47,455 nucleotides of DNA from Sutterella sp. (GCA_019418605.1 DYBN01000037.1:1-47455); one strand, 5' to 3'; counted from the stretch's first letter, positions 7,429 to 17,092 are shown. A program made the numbers and translations. The notes: generated by a model not told the origin, from the sequence alone.

Positions 7429-8598
7429 ATGAGGGCAGGCGCAGACACCCGCACGGAATCGCTTTTTGACGACGAGCCGCCCTCGGGCGCGCCGATTGCG
7501 CCGATGCCCGTCTCGCACGCCTTCAAGCGCCTTGCGGACAAACTGGGAAAGACGATTTTCCTTGGCACCTCAAGCTGGAACTTCCCCGGCTGGCGGGGCA
7601 TTGTCTGGGCGCCGATGAGCGGCACGAGAACGCTTGCCCGCGAAGGGCTCTCGGCCTACAGCCGCCACCCCATCTTTCGTACGACAGGCATTGACCGCGC
7701 CTACTACCGGCCGCTCTCGGCTCGGCAATACGCCGACTTCGCGCACCAGGTGCCGGACGATTTCCGCTTTCTTGTCAAAGCCCCGCAGCGCGTCACGGAC
7801 TATGCCGTCAGAGACGAGCGCGGCCGCCCCGTCGGGCGCAATCCCGACTACCTCAACTTGAATCTTTTGGTCGAGGAATTCGTGGGGCCCGCCGTCGAAG
7901 GCCTCGGAGAGAAGATCGGCGCCCTCGTGCTTGAGCTCTCGGCCATTCCCCGCGCCGATGTCGAAACTCTTGAAAAGCGCCATGCGCAGATCGCGCGCAT
8001 CGCGGACTTCTGCGCTTCTCTCCCGCAGGAGAAGCCTGACGCCGTTGCCGTCGGGCACAAGGACGTGCAGAGCGGCAACGCCCCCAGTGACGCGCCTTTG
8101 TTTGGCCCCATCTTTGCGCTGGAGATGAGAACGCGCTCTCTATTGACGCGCCGCTTTGTCAAGAGCATCCGCAGCGCTCCCGTGCGGCCCGTGGTGTCGC
8201 TGCACCCCTCGATGCCCTCGATCATGCGCCAGACCGAGATGCTGCGCTATCTCGATGCGCCGCAGGTTGAAGAGGGCCCCTGGAAGCTTGCGGGCGACGT
8301 GGTGATTCGCTGGTCGCTTGCCCAGGGCGGCACCTATCAGGGCTTAAAGCGCGACTGGCATCCCTTTGACAGAATCCGCGAGCCCGACATCGTCACGCGC
8401 GAAGGGATCGTGTGGCTTTTGGACCTTGCGCGCAAAAGCGGCGTGCGCGCCTTTGCCGTGGCTAACAACAAGGCCGAAGGCTGCGCGCCGCTCACAATGC
8501 GCGCCATCGCGCAAAGCCTCACGGGGTTTGATGTTGCGCGCGAAGAAGCCCGTGAGAGGGACATCCGCGCGATGGCAAGAAACGAGGGCGGCGCTTGA
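7429..8598 (+). CDS. DUF72 (YecE-like) protein
   Basis: 389 residues, somewhat longer than the usual 240-290 of this family. It shows the DUF72 TIM-barrel features: FLGTSSWNFPGWRGIVW near residue 45, GIDRAYYRPLSARQYADFAHQVPDDFRFLVKAP, and later PVVSLHPSMPSI and RWSLAQGGTYQGLKRDWHPF. The biochemical function of the family is not established; a role in Fe-S or DNA metabolism has been suggested from gene neighbourhoods. AGGGA lies 8 bp before the ATG. It converges on the flavodoxin-nitroreductase gene. Confidence 0.75.
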   Translation: MRAGADTRTESLFDDEPPSGAPIAPMPVSHAFKRLADKLGKTIFLGTSSWNFPGWRGIVWAPMSGTRTLAREGLSAYSRHPIFRTTGIDRAYYRPLSARQYADFAHQVPDDFRFLVKAPQRVTDYAVRDERGRPVGRNPDYLNLNLLVEEFVGPAVEGLGEKIGALVLELSAIPRADVETLEKRHAQIARIADFCASLPQEKPDAVAVGHKDVQSGNAPSDAPLFGPIFALEMRTRSLLTRRFVKSIRSAPVRPVVSLHPSMPSIMRQTEMLRYLDAPQVEEGPWKLAGDVVIRWSLAQGGTYQGLKRDWHPFDRIREPDIVTREGIVWLLDLARKSGVRAFAVANNKAEGCAPLTMRAIAQSLTGFDVAREEARERDIRAMARNEGGA

Positions 8599-8640
8599 AA
8601 GCCAAGGATGTCAAGCGCCGCTGTCTTGTGATTTTGCTTT
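8588..8640 (+). terminator. Hairpin at the 3' end of the DUF72 gene
   Basis: GCGGCGCTTGA (8588-8598, including the stop codon) pairs perfectly with TCAAGCGCCGC (8611-8621). A T-rich but interrupted stretch follows (8622-8640). It lies between two convergent genes and could end the plus-strand transcript. Confidence 0.55.
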
Positions 8641-9838
8641 AGCCCTGCCAGACGCCAAGGGGCGCGGCACGGGTTTCAGGGGCTGCTTCGGGCGCCCCCG
8701 CCGCGGGCGTGCCCACGGTAATCCAGGCGGCGACGCGCTCGTTGTCGCCGCAGAAGGCCTTTTGCAGAGCCTCGTCTTCAAGCGTTGAGCCCGAGAGCAC
8801 GATCCCGCCCCAGCCTTCAAGCGAGAGCGCCTGCATGAACTGCCCCAGAGCGGCGCCTGCGGTGAGCGTCTCTTCGAGCAGCGTGACCCCCTCGCAGGCA
8901 ACCTGCCGCACGATGAAGGCGATGATCATGGGGCCCTTTTTGGCTTTGGAGCGGGCCTTTTGCACGCCTTCGTCGTCAGCACCCGCTGCGCGTGCGGCTG
9001 CGGCGTAAAGATCTCCCAGGCGGCCGCGGGCTGCTTCGTCGATTACGGAAAAGCGGTAGGGAAGAAGGCCCTTGTGGTCGGGCACCCTCATGGCGGCGCG
9101 CACCAGTCCTTCAAGCACGTCAAAGCTTGGCGCCGGCGCCTGCAGATACTTGGGCTTGAGGCTTGTGCGGCGGCAAAGAACGGCTGCGCCGCAGCCTTGT
9201 CTCTGCCCGCCTGTAAAGACACCGGCTATCGCTTTTTCAATGAGCGTGCGCACGGGTGCGGCCGAGAGCCAGGAGGCAACCTCGGACTCAGCTTCATGGG
9301 CCTTGATGCCCGCCACGGTAAAGCCAGGCGCAAGGATCGCCTTCGGCGCCAGACGCGCAACCTCAGCCAGAGAATTTCCAAAGCGGCTTCCTTCCTGCGT
9401 GCAGAAGGGCACGATCACGACGCCCTCAAGCGCGCCTGCTTCGCGCGCTGCGTCAAGAAACGTGGAGACAACCTTGGGGATCGTGCCGCACCAGACGGGG
9501 TAGCCCAAATAGAGCACGCGAAGACCGGTGAGGTCCGGCAGGGGATCGGCCATTGCCGGGCGCTCGTCGTTTTCCCATTCGCGCTTGGCTCTGTCAACCG
9601 TCTCCTGGTAGTCGACGCAGTAGGGGACGGCGGCCTTGATTTCAAAAAGCGGCGCGCCGGCGTGAGAGGCGACAAAGCTCGCAAGCCGCGCCGTGTGCCC
9701 GACTTCGAGCATTTGGTTTCCGGTTGCGCAGTAGTTTTCTCCCGCGCGGGAGAAGTAGGCCACAAGCGCCCCCTTGGGCGCAGCGGGCGTCTGTACACCA
9801 TTGCCGCCGCAGCCTTCCATAGAAATAGTGCTGGTCAT
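8639..9838 (-). CDS. Flavodoxin-nitroreductase fusion protein
   Basis: 399 residues from the chosen ATG, which has AGGAG 9 bp upstream; an upstream in-frame extension lacks such a site. Domain 1 (about residues 20-190) is flavodoxin-like: LVAYFSRAGENYCATGN, YLGYPVWCGTIPKVVSTFLD and VVIVPFCTQEGSRFGNSL, the FMN-binding loops of the Flavodoxin_4 type. Domain 2 (about 205-375) is a small YdjA-like nitroreductase: CRRTSLKPKYLQAPAPS, AAMRVPDHKGLLPYRFSVID, and LGQFMQALSLEGWGGIVLSGS. Both domains bind FMN, so electrons may pass from one flavin to the other within one chain. The electron donor and substrate are unknown. Confidence 0.8.
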   Translation of the reverse strand: MTSTISMEGCGGNGVQTPAAPKGALVAYFSRAGENYCATGNQMLEVGHTARLASFVASHAGAPLFEIKAAVPYCVDYQETVDRAKREWENDERPAMADPLPDLTGLRVLYLGYPVWCGTIPKVVSTFLDAAREAGALEGVVIVPFCTQEGSRFGNSLAEVARLAPKAILAPGFTVAGIKAHEAESEVASWLSAAPVRTLIEKAIAGVFTGGQRQGCGAAVLCRRTSLKPKYLQAPAPSFDVLEGLVRAAMRVPDHKGLLPYRFSVIDEAARGRLGDLYAAAARAAGADDEGVQKARSKAKKGPMIIAFIVRQVACEGVTLLEETLTAGAALGQFMQALSLEGWGGIVLSGSTLEDEALQKAFCGDNERVAAWITVGTPAAGAPEAAPETRAAPLGVWQG

Positions 9839-10280
9839 GAAAATTATCTCCTGGCGGTGCGGCTCTCCCGGAAAGCCCTGCGGTTTCTTGAAGCTCACGG
9901 GCGCCGCACCCAACGTCGGCTTTTATCTTAAAGCGAAAGCCAAAAAGAGAAGCAGGGGCAATGGCAGCGCGCCCGCGGGAATTGAGAATTGCTCGCCGCG
10001 GCGTTCTGGCTTGCGGGCAGCGCAAAAGGCTCAAGCAAAGCGACGAAGCGGAGGAACCACGAAGCGGCCGGGCGATCTTCCTGCCCGACGTCCATAAAGA
10101 GGGAAAGGGCGCCCGCGGCAAGCATGCAGCGGACGGCCTTTCGGTTTGCGCCTCATGACTCAGGCGCCGCTGAGACCGTCGGATCCCAGCGAAAAAGCCT
10201 GATGGAACTCTTGAAGAAAACAAGCTGAGCGTTCTTCAACCCTCGCGCCCAGGCTACGCGGAGGGACCGAACAATGACTG
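9839..10280. other. Intergenic region with a copy of a 30-bp repeat
   Basis: 442 bp between two minus-strand genes. It contains the first copy of the 30-bp direct repeat (9963-9992) and the promoter region of the flavodoxin-nitroreductase gene. I see no convincing coding sequence and no clear terminator for the autotransporter. Confidence 0.45.
9963..9992. repeat. 30-bp direct repeat, copy 1
   Basis: These 30 bp are identical to 13334-13363. The repeat includes GCGCGCCCGCGGGAATTGAG. The two copies flank the autotransporter gene in direct orientation, about 3.4 kb apart. Confidence 0.8.
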
Positions 10281-13077
10281 CTAGAACAGATGTCGGAAGC
10301 CGACGTTGAAGGCGTAGGGAGTCTCCACGTCGCCGCCGCTCGTGCGTTCGAGGTCGGCATAGGCAAAGGTCGCATCGCCGATGCGGAACTGCGCGCCGAC
10401 GCCGTATGTGAACCACCCGCCTCCAAGATCCTGATCGAGACTGCGGCGGCCTTGGTCGGCAACGGATGCCGTTCCATCAGCATCGCCTAGAAAGTCGTAT
10501 GAATAAGAGACGTGCGCGTAGATCGTGCCCGCGTTTTCCGGGAAGTCAAAACCCGTACGGAAACCGATGCGTCCTACAAGCGTTTGGTAGTCATCCTGCT
10601 CGATCTTCACCTTGTACGCCTCGTTTCCGATGCGCGTGGTTGCATTGTCGTCGTCGCCGGATATAAAGCCGTAGGCCAACTCAACCTGAGGCTCAATGTA
10701 GGCGCGTTCGACGAATCTGAACTGGTGTCCGGACTCGACGCTGATGCCGAAGGCGTTGTTCTGCGTTGAGAATGTCATGCCGCCCGAGTTCACGTCGTTC
10801 TCGATGCGGCCATAGCGCGCAACGACATCAATGTAGGCACCGGAATCGAAGAGGCGGCTGCCGTAAGCAGCAAGGCCGTAGAGATCGCCGTCGCCGCTGC
10901 CATGATCAAGATCCAAGTCGGAATCCGTATAGCTGAAGGCGGCGCCGACAATCCAGTTTCCGATGCGGCCGTCGCCGCCGATCTGGATGGTCGTGGACTT
11001 TTGTTCGACGCTGTTGGCGCTGCTTCCCCACTTCGATTCGCCGCCGTAGACGCGAGCCCAGGCACCGATGCCGGAGGGCTGCATGCGCACATCGCCCAAG
11101 CGCTTCGTAATGTGGTTGACTTGGTCGCGCCACTGCACAAGCGCCGCAGCGTTCACACCTTTGAAGCCCTCGAGCTTTGAGTTCTTTCCGTCGGTTGTGA
11201 AACCGCCGTCAGGCGTGAGCGTGAGTGCATCCCAGAGTGCTCCCTCAGGGACGTAGCCGTAGTAGTCCGCACCGTCTTCGCCGATCTGCACGGCTTCTCG
11301 AACCCTCTTTGCCAGGGTTTCGGGCGAGGCGTTGTTCTCATTGGCGCTCATGTAGACGTGTGCAGTGCTGTCATCACCAAGGGAGGAGACGGTCACATGG
11401 CTGCCTTCGAGGCTTTCAACCGAAATATTGAGATCGCTCTCCACGCGATCGGCTGCAACGCTGGCGCCGGTTTCAAGCACCCAGTTCGTCGCATTGCGTC
11501 CTCCCTCGCGAGGTGTTCCGGAAACGGTCTGATTGAAGACGTTAGAGCCGCTAAGTTGGATATTGCCGATGGAAAGGGTCGACCCTTCAGGAAGTTCTTC
11601 GATGGTCAAGCCGTCGGTCGAAGCGTTGCTGAGGACAACGTGAACTGCGTCGGAATCGGTCTTGTTGCGGATGGTCGAGTCCTTGCCGAAGTCTGCCTCA
11701 TCGATGATGAGCTCGTTGTTCGTGTCCTTTTCGGCGTTCAGAAAAAGCGTGCCGGACGAAGCAACGCTGAGAGCCTGCACTCTGACTGTCGGGGTCTCTG
11801 TTGTGCTCGTGGAGTCGTAGAAGTTCACCATGCCGTTGGTGTTTGCGGCGACGACCAGGTTCTCAATGCTGATGGACGAATTGAAGTTCTGGATTCCCGT
11901 GTAGCCGTCTTCTGCGTAATACTCGCCCGCGTCGAAGACGACGTTATGCAGGGCGTAGGTCCCGTCCTTGAAGGCGATGTAGCTTTTCGAATTTTTGTTA
12001 ACGACATGCAGGGTCTCGACATTGAAGCTGCCGTCGTCGCCCGTCATGACATTGTTCTGACCTGTGGAGTAGTACTCCCGTGCAGTCACATGAGCGCCCT
12101 TGCCATAGGTGGCCTGGTTGGTCGTGATGACGTCGAATTCAACGGTCCCCTGGACGCCGTCCCACGAGTTAACTGCATTGGACATCAAGCCGACATCGAG
12201 CTCGGAGCCGCGAAGCACTGCGTCGGGCGAATCCTGATAAAGCTTGTAACCGGCGATGGTCTGCGATTCGATGGTGCCGCTGTTGTAGAGGTTCCCGCCG
12301 GTTCCAAAATTTAGAGAGGCCAACTTCAAAGCCCCGTAGTTTGTGAAGTTGGATGTGGACGACACTTTGGCGAGAGTGCCGTCTGAGGTCGTAATGGTCC
12401 CGTTCTCTTTGTTGACGAAGGTGCCGAACTGAACTTCGTAGTTTGAATCCTTGAGAACGATGGCGCCGTTGTTCTCGATTTGCTTCGCACTCTGCAGCGC
12501 CGCCGTTTGGAAGGTGAGAGTGCCGTTGTTTGAGAAGGATTTCAGGTACGAGACCTCGAATTCGTCGGCATCGATTGAGCCGGAATTGACAGCTTTATCC
12601 GTCTGGATGGAAACTCTGCCAGCAGAAATCGTGCCTGCATTCTGGAAGTCAACGTCAGAGGCGACGACAAAAGTTCCGGCGGAAACAGAAGATTGGCTTT
12701 GGATGGTAAAGAAGGAATTAGAAGCCGTAGGTTGCTCAGGATCGGTAGGCTGCTCTACTCGGAAAATGCCTGCATCGCCATCTCCTGTCAGCGTGATGCT
12801 GCTGCCGGTTTGAATGACGGCGCTCGCCCCGCCGTAGACCGTGAAGCGCTTGTCGAGGCTGAAGGAGCCATTGAAGTTGTAAGTCGTATCCGGCGCATGG
12901 AAACCGTACTGACCGACGGCGAAGCTCTCGATGTTGTCGGAGGTAACGTCAATGGTCGTGGCCGCGAAAACGCTCGCAGAGGCCAATGCGCTGAAGGCTG
13001 CGGCAGCCGCTAGGGAAGTAGCCGAAAGCCTAAAGCCTTTTCCACAGGGGGGGGGTAGGGTATTTACTTAAGAACAT
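10281..13077 (-). CDS. Type V autotransporter, out of frame at a G9 tract (phase-OFF)
   Basis: The reading frame open from 12986 encodes a beta-helix-type passenger rich in Ser, Thr, Asn and Gly and, over the last 280 or so residues, an autotransporter beta-barrel (GIGAWARVYGGESKWG, YGLAAYGSRLFDSGAY, ending FNVGFRHLF with the terminal Phe needed for BamA recognition). No good start exists in that frame. Upstream, ATG at 13077 (GGAG 9 bp before) reads MFLSKYPTPP and then hits a run of nine C on this strand (13047-13055), after which it stops at once. With eight or eleven C the frame would join to a good signal peptide (FRLSATSLAAAAAFSALASA...FAA) and the whole protein would be 931-932 residues. 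This looks like slipped-strand phase variation of a surface protein. The adhesin or other role is unknown. Confidence 0.8.
13047..13055. repeat. G9 homopolymer tract, probable phase-variation switch
   Basis: Nine consecutive G on the plus strand (nine C in the gene). It lies ten codons into the autotransporter frame. The frame is open to the signal peptide with 8 or 11 residues in the tract and closed with 9 or 10. Confidence 0.8.
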
Positions 13078-13480
13078 GGCTTGTAACTCCACGATGCTCT
13101 TCATTGAATGCGCCGGCCTTCTCGACCCTGCGCCAACGATGCTGAAGCCATTCTAATCTGAAAGTAGTCTAAGGGATACTAAAGGTTGGGGTTAAAGAAG
13201 AGGTTGAGAAACAGTTTGTCTTGCTTGGTCTTGTCTGATGGATGATGTGCCATCGGCATGGCGTCGAATTGACGGCCCCGTGCCGCCGAAATCTGATGAC
13301 GACGCTTGGGTCCATACGCTCCCCAAGGTAAAAGGCAGCGCGCCCGCGGGAATTGAGAATTGCGCGCGGGGCGAGCATCAAACACAAACATGCGGGGCGC
13401 CCGGCGCATTTGCCGCCGGCCGCAGGCGGTAAACTACCCGCCCGAAACAAAACAGCTGTTTGTTGCCGCAGGAAGTGCCC
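13078..13480. other. Divergent intergenic region, autotransporter / thioesterase
   Basis: 403 bp. It holds the autotransporter ribosome-binding site (GGAG on the minus strand, 13087-13090), its promoter (a TAGAAT-like -10 lies at 13153-13158 on the minus strand), the second 30-bp repeat copy, and the leader of the thioesterase gene. No other gene is evident. Confidence 0.45.
13334..13363. repeat. 30-bp direct repeat, copy 2
   Basis: Identical to 9963-9992. It lies upstream of the autotransporter, so the pair brackets that gene. No terminal inverted repeats or transposase are visible beside either copy. Confidence 0.8.
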
Positions 13481-13927
13481 ATGCACAAAGTCTTTGAAGT
13501 TCCCGTTCTCATTCGTTTTGCCCACTGCGACCCGGCGGGCATTGTTTTTCATCCCCAGTACTTCACGATCTTTAACGGCGTCGTTGAGGATTTTTTCCGC
13601 GAAGTGGTGCACATCCCCTTTATGGAACTTTTTCGGCACGGCGTGGGCCTGCCCGTGGCGGGGATTCGGTGCGACTTTGTGAACCCCAGCCGCCCGGGCG
13701 ATGAGTGCGTGGCAAGGCTCTGGGTGGAAAGGCTCGGGCGCACGTCGGTGCGCCTTGCGATGGTGCTTGTCTGCGCGGGGCAGGAGCGCCTCAGAATGGC
13801 CGAGACCATGGTTTGCGTGAAGGTCGAGGGGGCTCTGAGCCCCTCGGAAATTCCGGCGCCGCTGCGTGAGGCGATGGCGCCCTATGTCGCCCAGGAGGGG
13901 GACGAAAAGCTCGCCCTGCGGGCGTAA
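13481..13927 (+). CDS. 4-hydroxybenzoyl-CoA thioesterase-like hotdog protein
   Basis: 148 residues. The N-terminal motif RFAHCDPAGIVFHPQYF carries the catalytic Asp (D17) of the 4-hydroxybenzoyl-CoA thioesterase group of hotdog-fold enzymes, which hydrolyse acyl-CoA thioesters. The later GIRCDFVNPSRPGDE strand also fits. AGGAAG lies 5 bp before the ATG at 13481; an upstream in-frame start lacks this. The gene converges on murI with a 19-bp gap. The true substrate is not evident; related proteins act on short aromatic or aliphatic acyl-CoA. Confidence 0.75.
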   Translation: MHKVFEVPVLIRFAHCDPAGIVFHPQYFTIFNGVVEDFFREVVHIPFMELFRHGVGLPVAGIRCDFVNPSRPGDECVARLWVERLGRTSVRLAMVLVCAGQERLRMAETMVCVKVEGALSPSEIPAPLREAMAPYVAQEGDEKLALRA

Positions 13928-13946
13928 AAGTCCCAGGCGGCGTTGT

Positions 13947-14819
13947 CTATACGCCGAGCTCGTCGACCTCTTCAGCCTGCGGCCACAGGCGCTTGAGAAC
14001 CGCCGTGTGGCGGCGGGCGTCCTTGATGAAAAACCGCACGCGCCCAGGCGCAGGATTCGTCCCGGCAGGCAGCACGGTTTCACCTGCGGCTGCGGGGAGG
14101 GCGCTGCGCAGCTCTCCAATTGCCGATAAACGCGTTTTTGTGACGGCCGCAACCGCAGGGCCCGGGTCGACCAATTCAACGTCAGGGCCCAGCATGTCTG
14201 TCAACAAGGGGCTTAAAAAGGGATAGTGCGTGCAGCCAAGCACAAGCTTGTCGATCCCCGCCTTCTGCATGGGGGCGAGGTACGCTTCAAGAAGCCTCCG
14301 GGGTTTTTCTCCGGTGAAGTCGCCGGCTTCCACGCACTCCATGAGGCCAGGCGCTGCAACCGAGACCACCTTGACGCCGGCTGCAAAGCGCGCAATGAGG
14401 CTCTCATAGCGCGCGCTTTCAATCGTGCGCGTGGTGGCAAGAACGCCAATGGCTTTTCTTTTGCTTGAGGCGGCCGCGGGCTTGACGGCGGGTTCAATGC
14501 CGATTACGGGCACAGAGAGGTGCTCTCTGAGGACATCGGCCGCAACGGCCGTGGCCGTGTTGCAGGCAAGGACAATAGCCTTTGCCTTGTGCGCGAGCAA
14601 AAAGGAGCAGATTGCCTCGGCGCGCGAGATGATGAACTCCTGCGTCTTGTCGCCCCAGGGGGCGTTGCCGCAGTCGGCGCAGTAGAGAAAATCCTCCATC
14701 GGCAGCGCCTGCGCGAGCGCGCGCAGCACCGAGAGGCCCCCGAGGCCTGAATCAAGTACTCCGACGGGGCCAGGAGCGCACGTTTGGGCGGCGCTTTGCG
14801 CGCACGTACGGGACTGCAT
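13947..14819 (-). CDS. murI: Glutamate racemase
   Basis: 290 residues. It makes D-glutamate for peptidoglycan. The two catalytic cysteines are visible: VLACNTAT (C86) and LVLGCTHYPF (C196, followed by H198). The N-terminal GVLDSGLGGLSVLRAL motif is also present. Its ATG overlaps the tsaC/sua5 stop codon by one base (TGATG), so the two genes are translationally coupled. It is the last gene of the minus-strand housekeeping block. Confidence 0.93.
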   Translation of the reverse strand: MQSRTCAQSAAQTCAPGPVGVLDSGLGGLSVLRALAQALPMEDFLYCADCGNAPWGDKTQEFIISRAEAICSFLLAHKAKAIVLACNTATAVAADVLREHLSVPVIGIEPAVKPAAASSKRKAIGVLATTRTIESARYESLIARFAAGVKVVSVAAPGLMECVEAGDFTGEKPRRLLEAYLAPMQKAGIDKLVLGCTHYPFLSPLLTDMLGPDVELVDPGPAVAAVTKTRLSAIGELRSALPAAAGETVLPAGTNPAPGRVRFFIKDARRHTAVLKRLWPQAEEVDELGV

Positions 14820-15820
14820 CAGGCTGCGCCGTTGTCCTTGGGCGCGGCCGCGCGCCCGAGCCTGTCGTTGACCGCGGCCCAGTCGGCATCCTGAGGCGGC
14901 TCTTCAACAAGAATGCGCACGGCGTGCGAGCCGTCCAGTTCATGGAGCGCCTCGTAGAGAACGCGCGCGTAGGCTGCGTGATCCTCAGGCGCAGCAAAGA
15001 AAAAGGCGATGTTGGGGGCTTCGGGCCGCTTGCGGGCCATCACCGCCACGGGCTCGCTACCAAAAGACGCCGCTCGCGCGGCAAGCTTCTCTTCGGGCAC
15101 GATCTCTAATTTGGTGTGCGGCGCATAGTGGCTCTTTAATCGCCCGGAAACCCGCGGGGCGTCAGCGCCCGCATCGGGCACCGCGACTCCCAGCACCTTT
15201 TCAATCATGGCGCGCGTCACTGCGCCGTGGCGCAGGATTTCGGGACGAGCACCCGACAGGTTGATGATGGTGGACTCCACCCCCACTTCGCAGGCGCCGC
15301 CGTCGAGCACGAAGTCGAGCTTTCCCTCGGGCTTGACGCCCAAATCATCGATCACGTGCGCGGCCGTGGTCGGGCTGATGCGCCCGAACGTGTTGGCCGA
15401 GGGCGCCGTCAGGCCCTTGAATGAGTTGCCCGCAAAGCGCACGAGCAGTTCATGCACCCAGGGGTGGGAGGGGCAGCGCAGGGCAACCGTATCCTGCCCT
15501 CCCGTGACAAAGTCTGCGCACCGCTCCGACTTCGGGAGCACCATCGTCAAGGGGCCCGGCCAGAAGGCGCGGGCCAAGGCCAGAGCCTCGTCGGGCACCC
15601 TCGCAGCCCAGTGGCAAAGGGCCTCGACGCCTGCGACATGCACGATGAGCGGGTGCGTCGTCGGGCGAGCCTTGACCGCAAAGGTGGCGAGCACCGCTTC
15701 GCGGTTGTCCGCGTCGGCCGCAAGGCCGTAGACCGTTTCGGTGGGAATGGCAACAAGGCCGCCCGCCTGCAGAATCCGGCAGGCCTTGTCAAGAGCGGCT
15801 TCATCAATGGGCGGGTACAT
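14819..15820 (-). CDS. tsaC: L-threonylcarbamoyladenylate synthase (Sua5 type)
   Basis: 333 residues from the ATG at 15820; a TTG start at 15838 is the alternative. It makes threonylcarbamoyl-AMP from Thr, bicarbonate and ATP, the first step of t6A modification of ANN-decoding tRNAs. The N-terminal YrdC domain has GGLVAIPTETVYGLAADA, VKARPTTHPLIVHV and TAPSANTFGRISPT. The C-terminal Sua5 domain follows the linker with RVSGRLKSHYAPHTK. This makes it the longer Sua5-type enzyme rather than the short E. coli TsaC. The gene order purC-purE-purK-sua5 is common in Burkholderiales. Confidence 0.9.
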   Translation of the reverse strand: MYPPIDEAALDKACRILQAGGLVAIPTETVYGLAADADNREAVLATFAVKARPTTHPLIVHVAGVEALCHWAARVPDEALALARAFWPGPLTMVLPKSERCADFVTGGQDTVALRCPSHPWVHELLVRFAGNSFKGLTAPSANTFGRISPTTAAHVIDDLGVKPEGKLDFVLDGGACEVGVESTIINLSGARPEILRHGAVTRAMIEKVLGVAVPDAGADAPRVSGRLKSHYAPHTKLEIVPEEKLAARAASFGSEPVAVMARKRPEAPNIAFFFAAPEDHAAYARVLYEALHELDGSHAVRILVEEPPQDADWAAVNDRLGRAAAPKDNGAA

Positions 15821-15883
15821 GAAAAAATGCGGGTGCAAAAGTTAAAGCAAGAGGAAAATCCACAAAATCCACAAGATCCACAT

Positions 15884-17053
15884 TTACCAAGGCTCGGGCA
15901 GCCCCAGCACGCGCGCGGCTGCCTTGGCCCGTGCAAGCGCCGTTTCCACATTTTCGCCGATGGCGGTCAGGTGGCCCATCTTGCGCGCGCGCCTTGCCTC
16001 CTTCTTGCCGTACAAGTGCAGCTTGACGCCGGGCAGGGCCAAAACGCCGGCCCAGTCGGGCTCGCGCTTGTTGCCCTTTTCGTCAAACCATGCGTCGCCC
16101 AGAATGTTGAGCATGACCGCTGGCGTCACAAGCGTCGTCTCGCCCAGGGGGAGTCCGGCCATGGCGCGCACCTGCTGCTCGTACTGGCTCGTCTCGCAAG
16201 CCTCGATCGTGGCGTGGCCCGAGTTGTGCGGGCGCGGGGCCATTTCGTTGGCGACGATCGAGCCGTCGGTGAGAACGAAAAACTCGATGCACAGCACCCC
16301 TTGGTATTGGAGCGCCTGCGCAATCGTCTCGGCGTAGCCGCGCGCGCGGGCGGCGATTTCGTCGGGCACGCGCGCCGGAATCACGGTCTGGGCGAGAATC
16401 CCGTTTCTGTGGTGGTTTTCACAGACGGGGAAGGTGACGGCTCTGCCGTCGGCGCCGCGGCAGACGATGACCGAGACTTCGTTGGCTAGCGGCAGCCTCT
16501 TTTCCAGAATGCAAAACCTCCCGCCCATGGCCTTGAACGCTTCGTGGGCCTCTCGCTTGTCGGCAACCTGGGCCTGCCCCTTGCCGTCGTAGCCCATGCG
16601 GGTGGTTTTGAGAATGCCGGGAAAAAGCGCCTCGTCAAGCCCTTCGATGTCCTCGTCGCTTAAAACGGCCGCGTGGGGTGCCACGGGGACGCACGCGACC
16701 TTTTCAAGAAAGGTCTTTTCATCGAGCCGGTCCTGCGCAATGGAGACCGCGTAGGCCGCAGGCGCCGTGCGGCAGCCTTTTTCGGCAAGGGTTGAGAGGG
16801 CTTCGGCCGGGACGTTTTCAAATTCGGTCGTCACGGCCGCGGTCTGGCTTGCCATCGCTTCAAGCGCCGCGGGGTCGGTGTAGGCCGCGTCGATGTGCAT
16901 GGCCGAGACTTCGGCCGCGGGGCACGCGCCCTTTTCAAGCACGAGCACCTCATAGCCCATGCGGGCGGCCGCCTGCGCAAACATGCGGCCCAACTGGCCG
17001 CCGCCCATCAGGCCGAGCACCGAGCCCGGCATCAACGAAAAAGTCGCTTTCAT
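15884..17053 (-). CDS. purK: N5-carboxyaminoimidazole ribonucleotide synthase
   Basis: 389 residues. ATP-grasp enzyme that makes N5-CAIR from AIR, ATP and bicarbonate. The N-terminal GLMGGGQLGRMFAQAA motif, the EFENVPAEAL element, the ATP-grasp KTTRMGYDGKGQAQV loop and the C-terminal FVLTDGSIVANEMAPRPHNS metal-binding part are all present. The ATG at 17053 is chosen; a TTG at 17083 is in frame. It lies directly after purE, whose product uses its product. Confidence 0.92.
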   Translation of the reverse strand: MKATFSLMPGSVLGLMGGGQLGRMFAQAAARMGYEVLVLEKGACPAAEVSAMHIDAAYTDPAALEAMASQTAAVTTEFENVPAEALSTLAEKGCRTAPAAYAVSIAQDRLDEKTFLEKVACVPVAPHAAVLSDEDIEGLDEALFPGILKTTRMGYDGKGQAQVADKREAHEAFKAMGGRFCILEKRLPLANEVSVIVCRGADGRAVTFPVCENHHRNGILAQTVIPARVPDEIAARARGYAETIAQALQYQGVLCIEFFVLTDGSIVANEMAPRPHNSGHATIEACETSQYEQQVRAMAGLPLGETTLVTPAVMLNILGDAWFDEKGNKREPDWAGVLALPGVKLHLYGKKEARRARKMGHLTAIGENVETALARAKAAARVLGLPEPW

Positions 17054-17092
17054 CTGTGTGGGTGTTGATTTTTTTTCAGGCAAAAGAGAGAA

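Noticed and set aside
11358..12314. Plus-strand frame of 318 codons inside the autotransporter
   Set aside because: Antisense shadow of the autotransporter passenger; no motifs and no ribosome-binding site.
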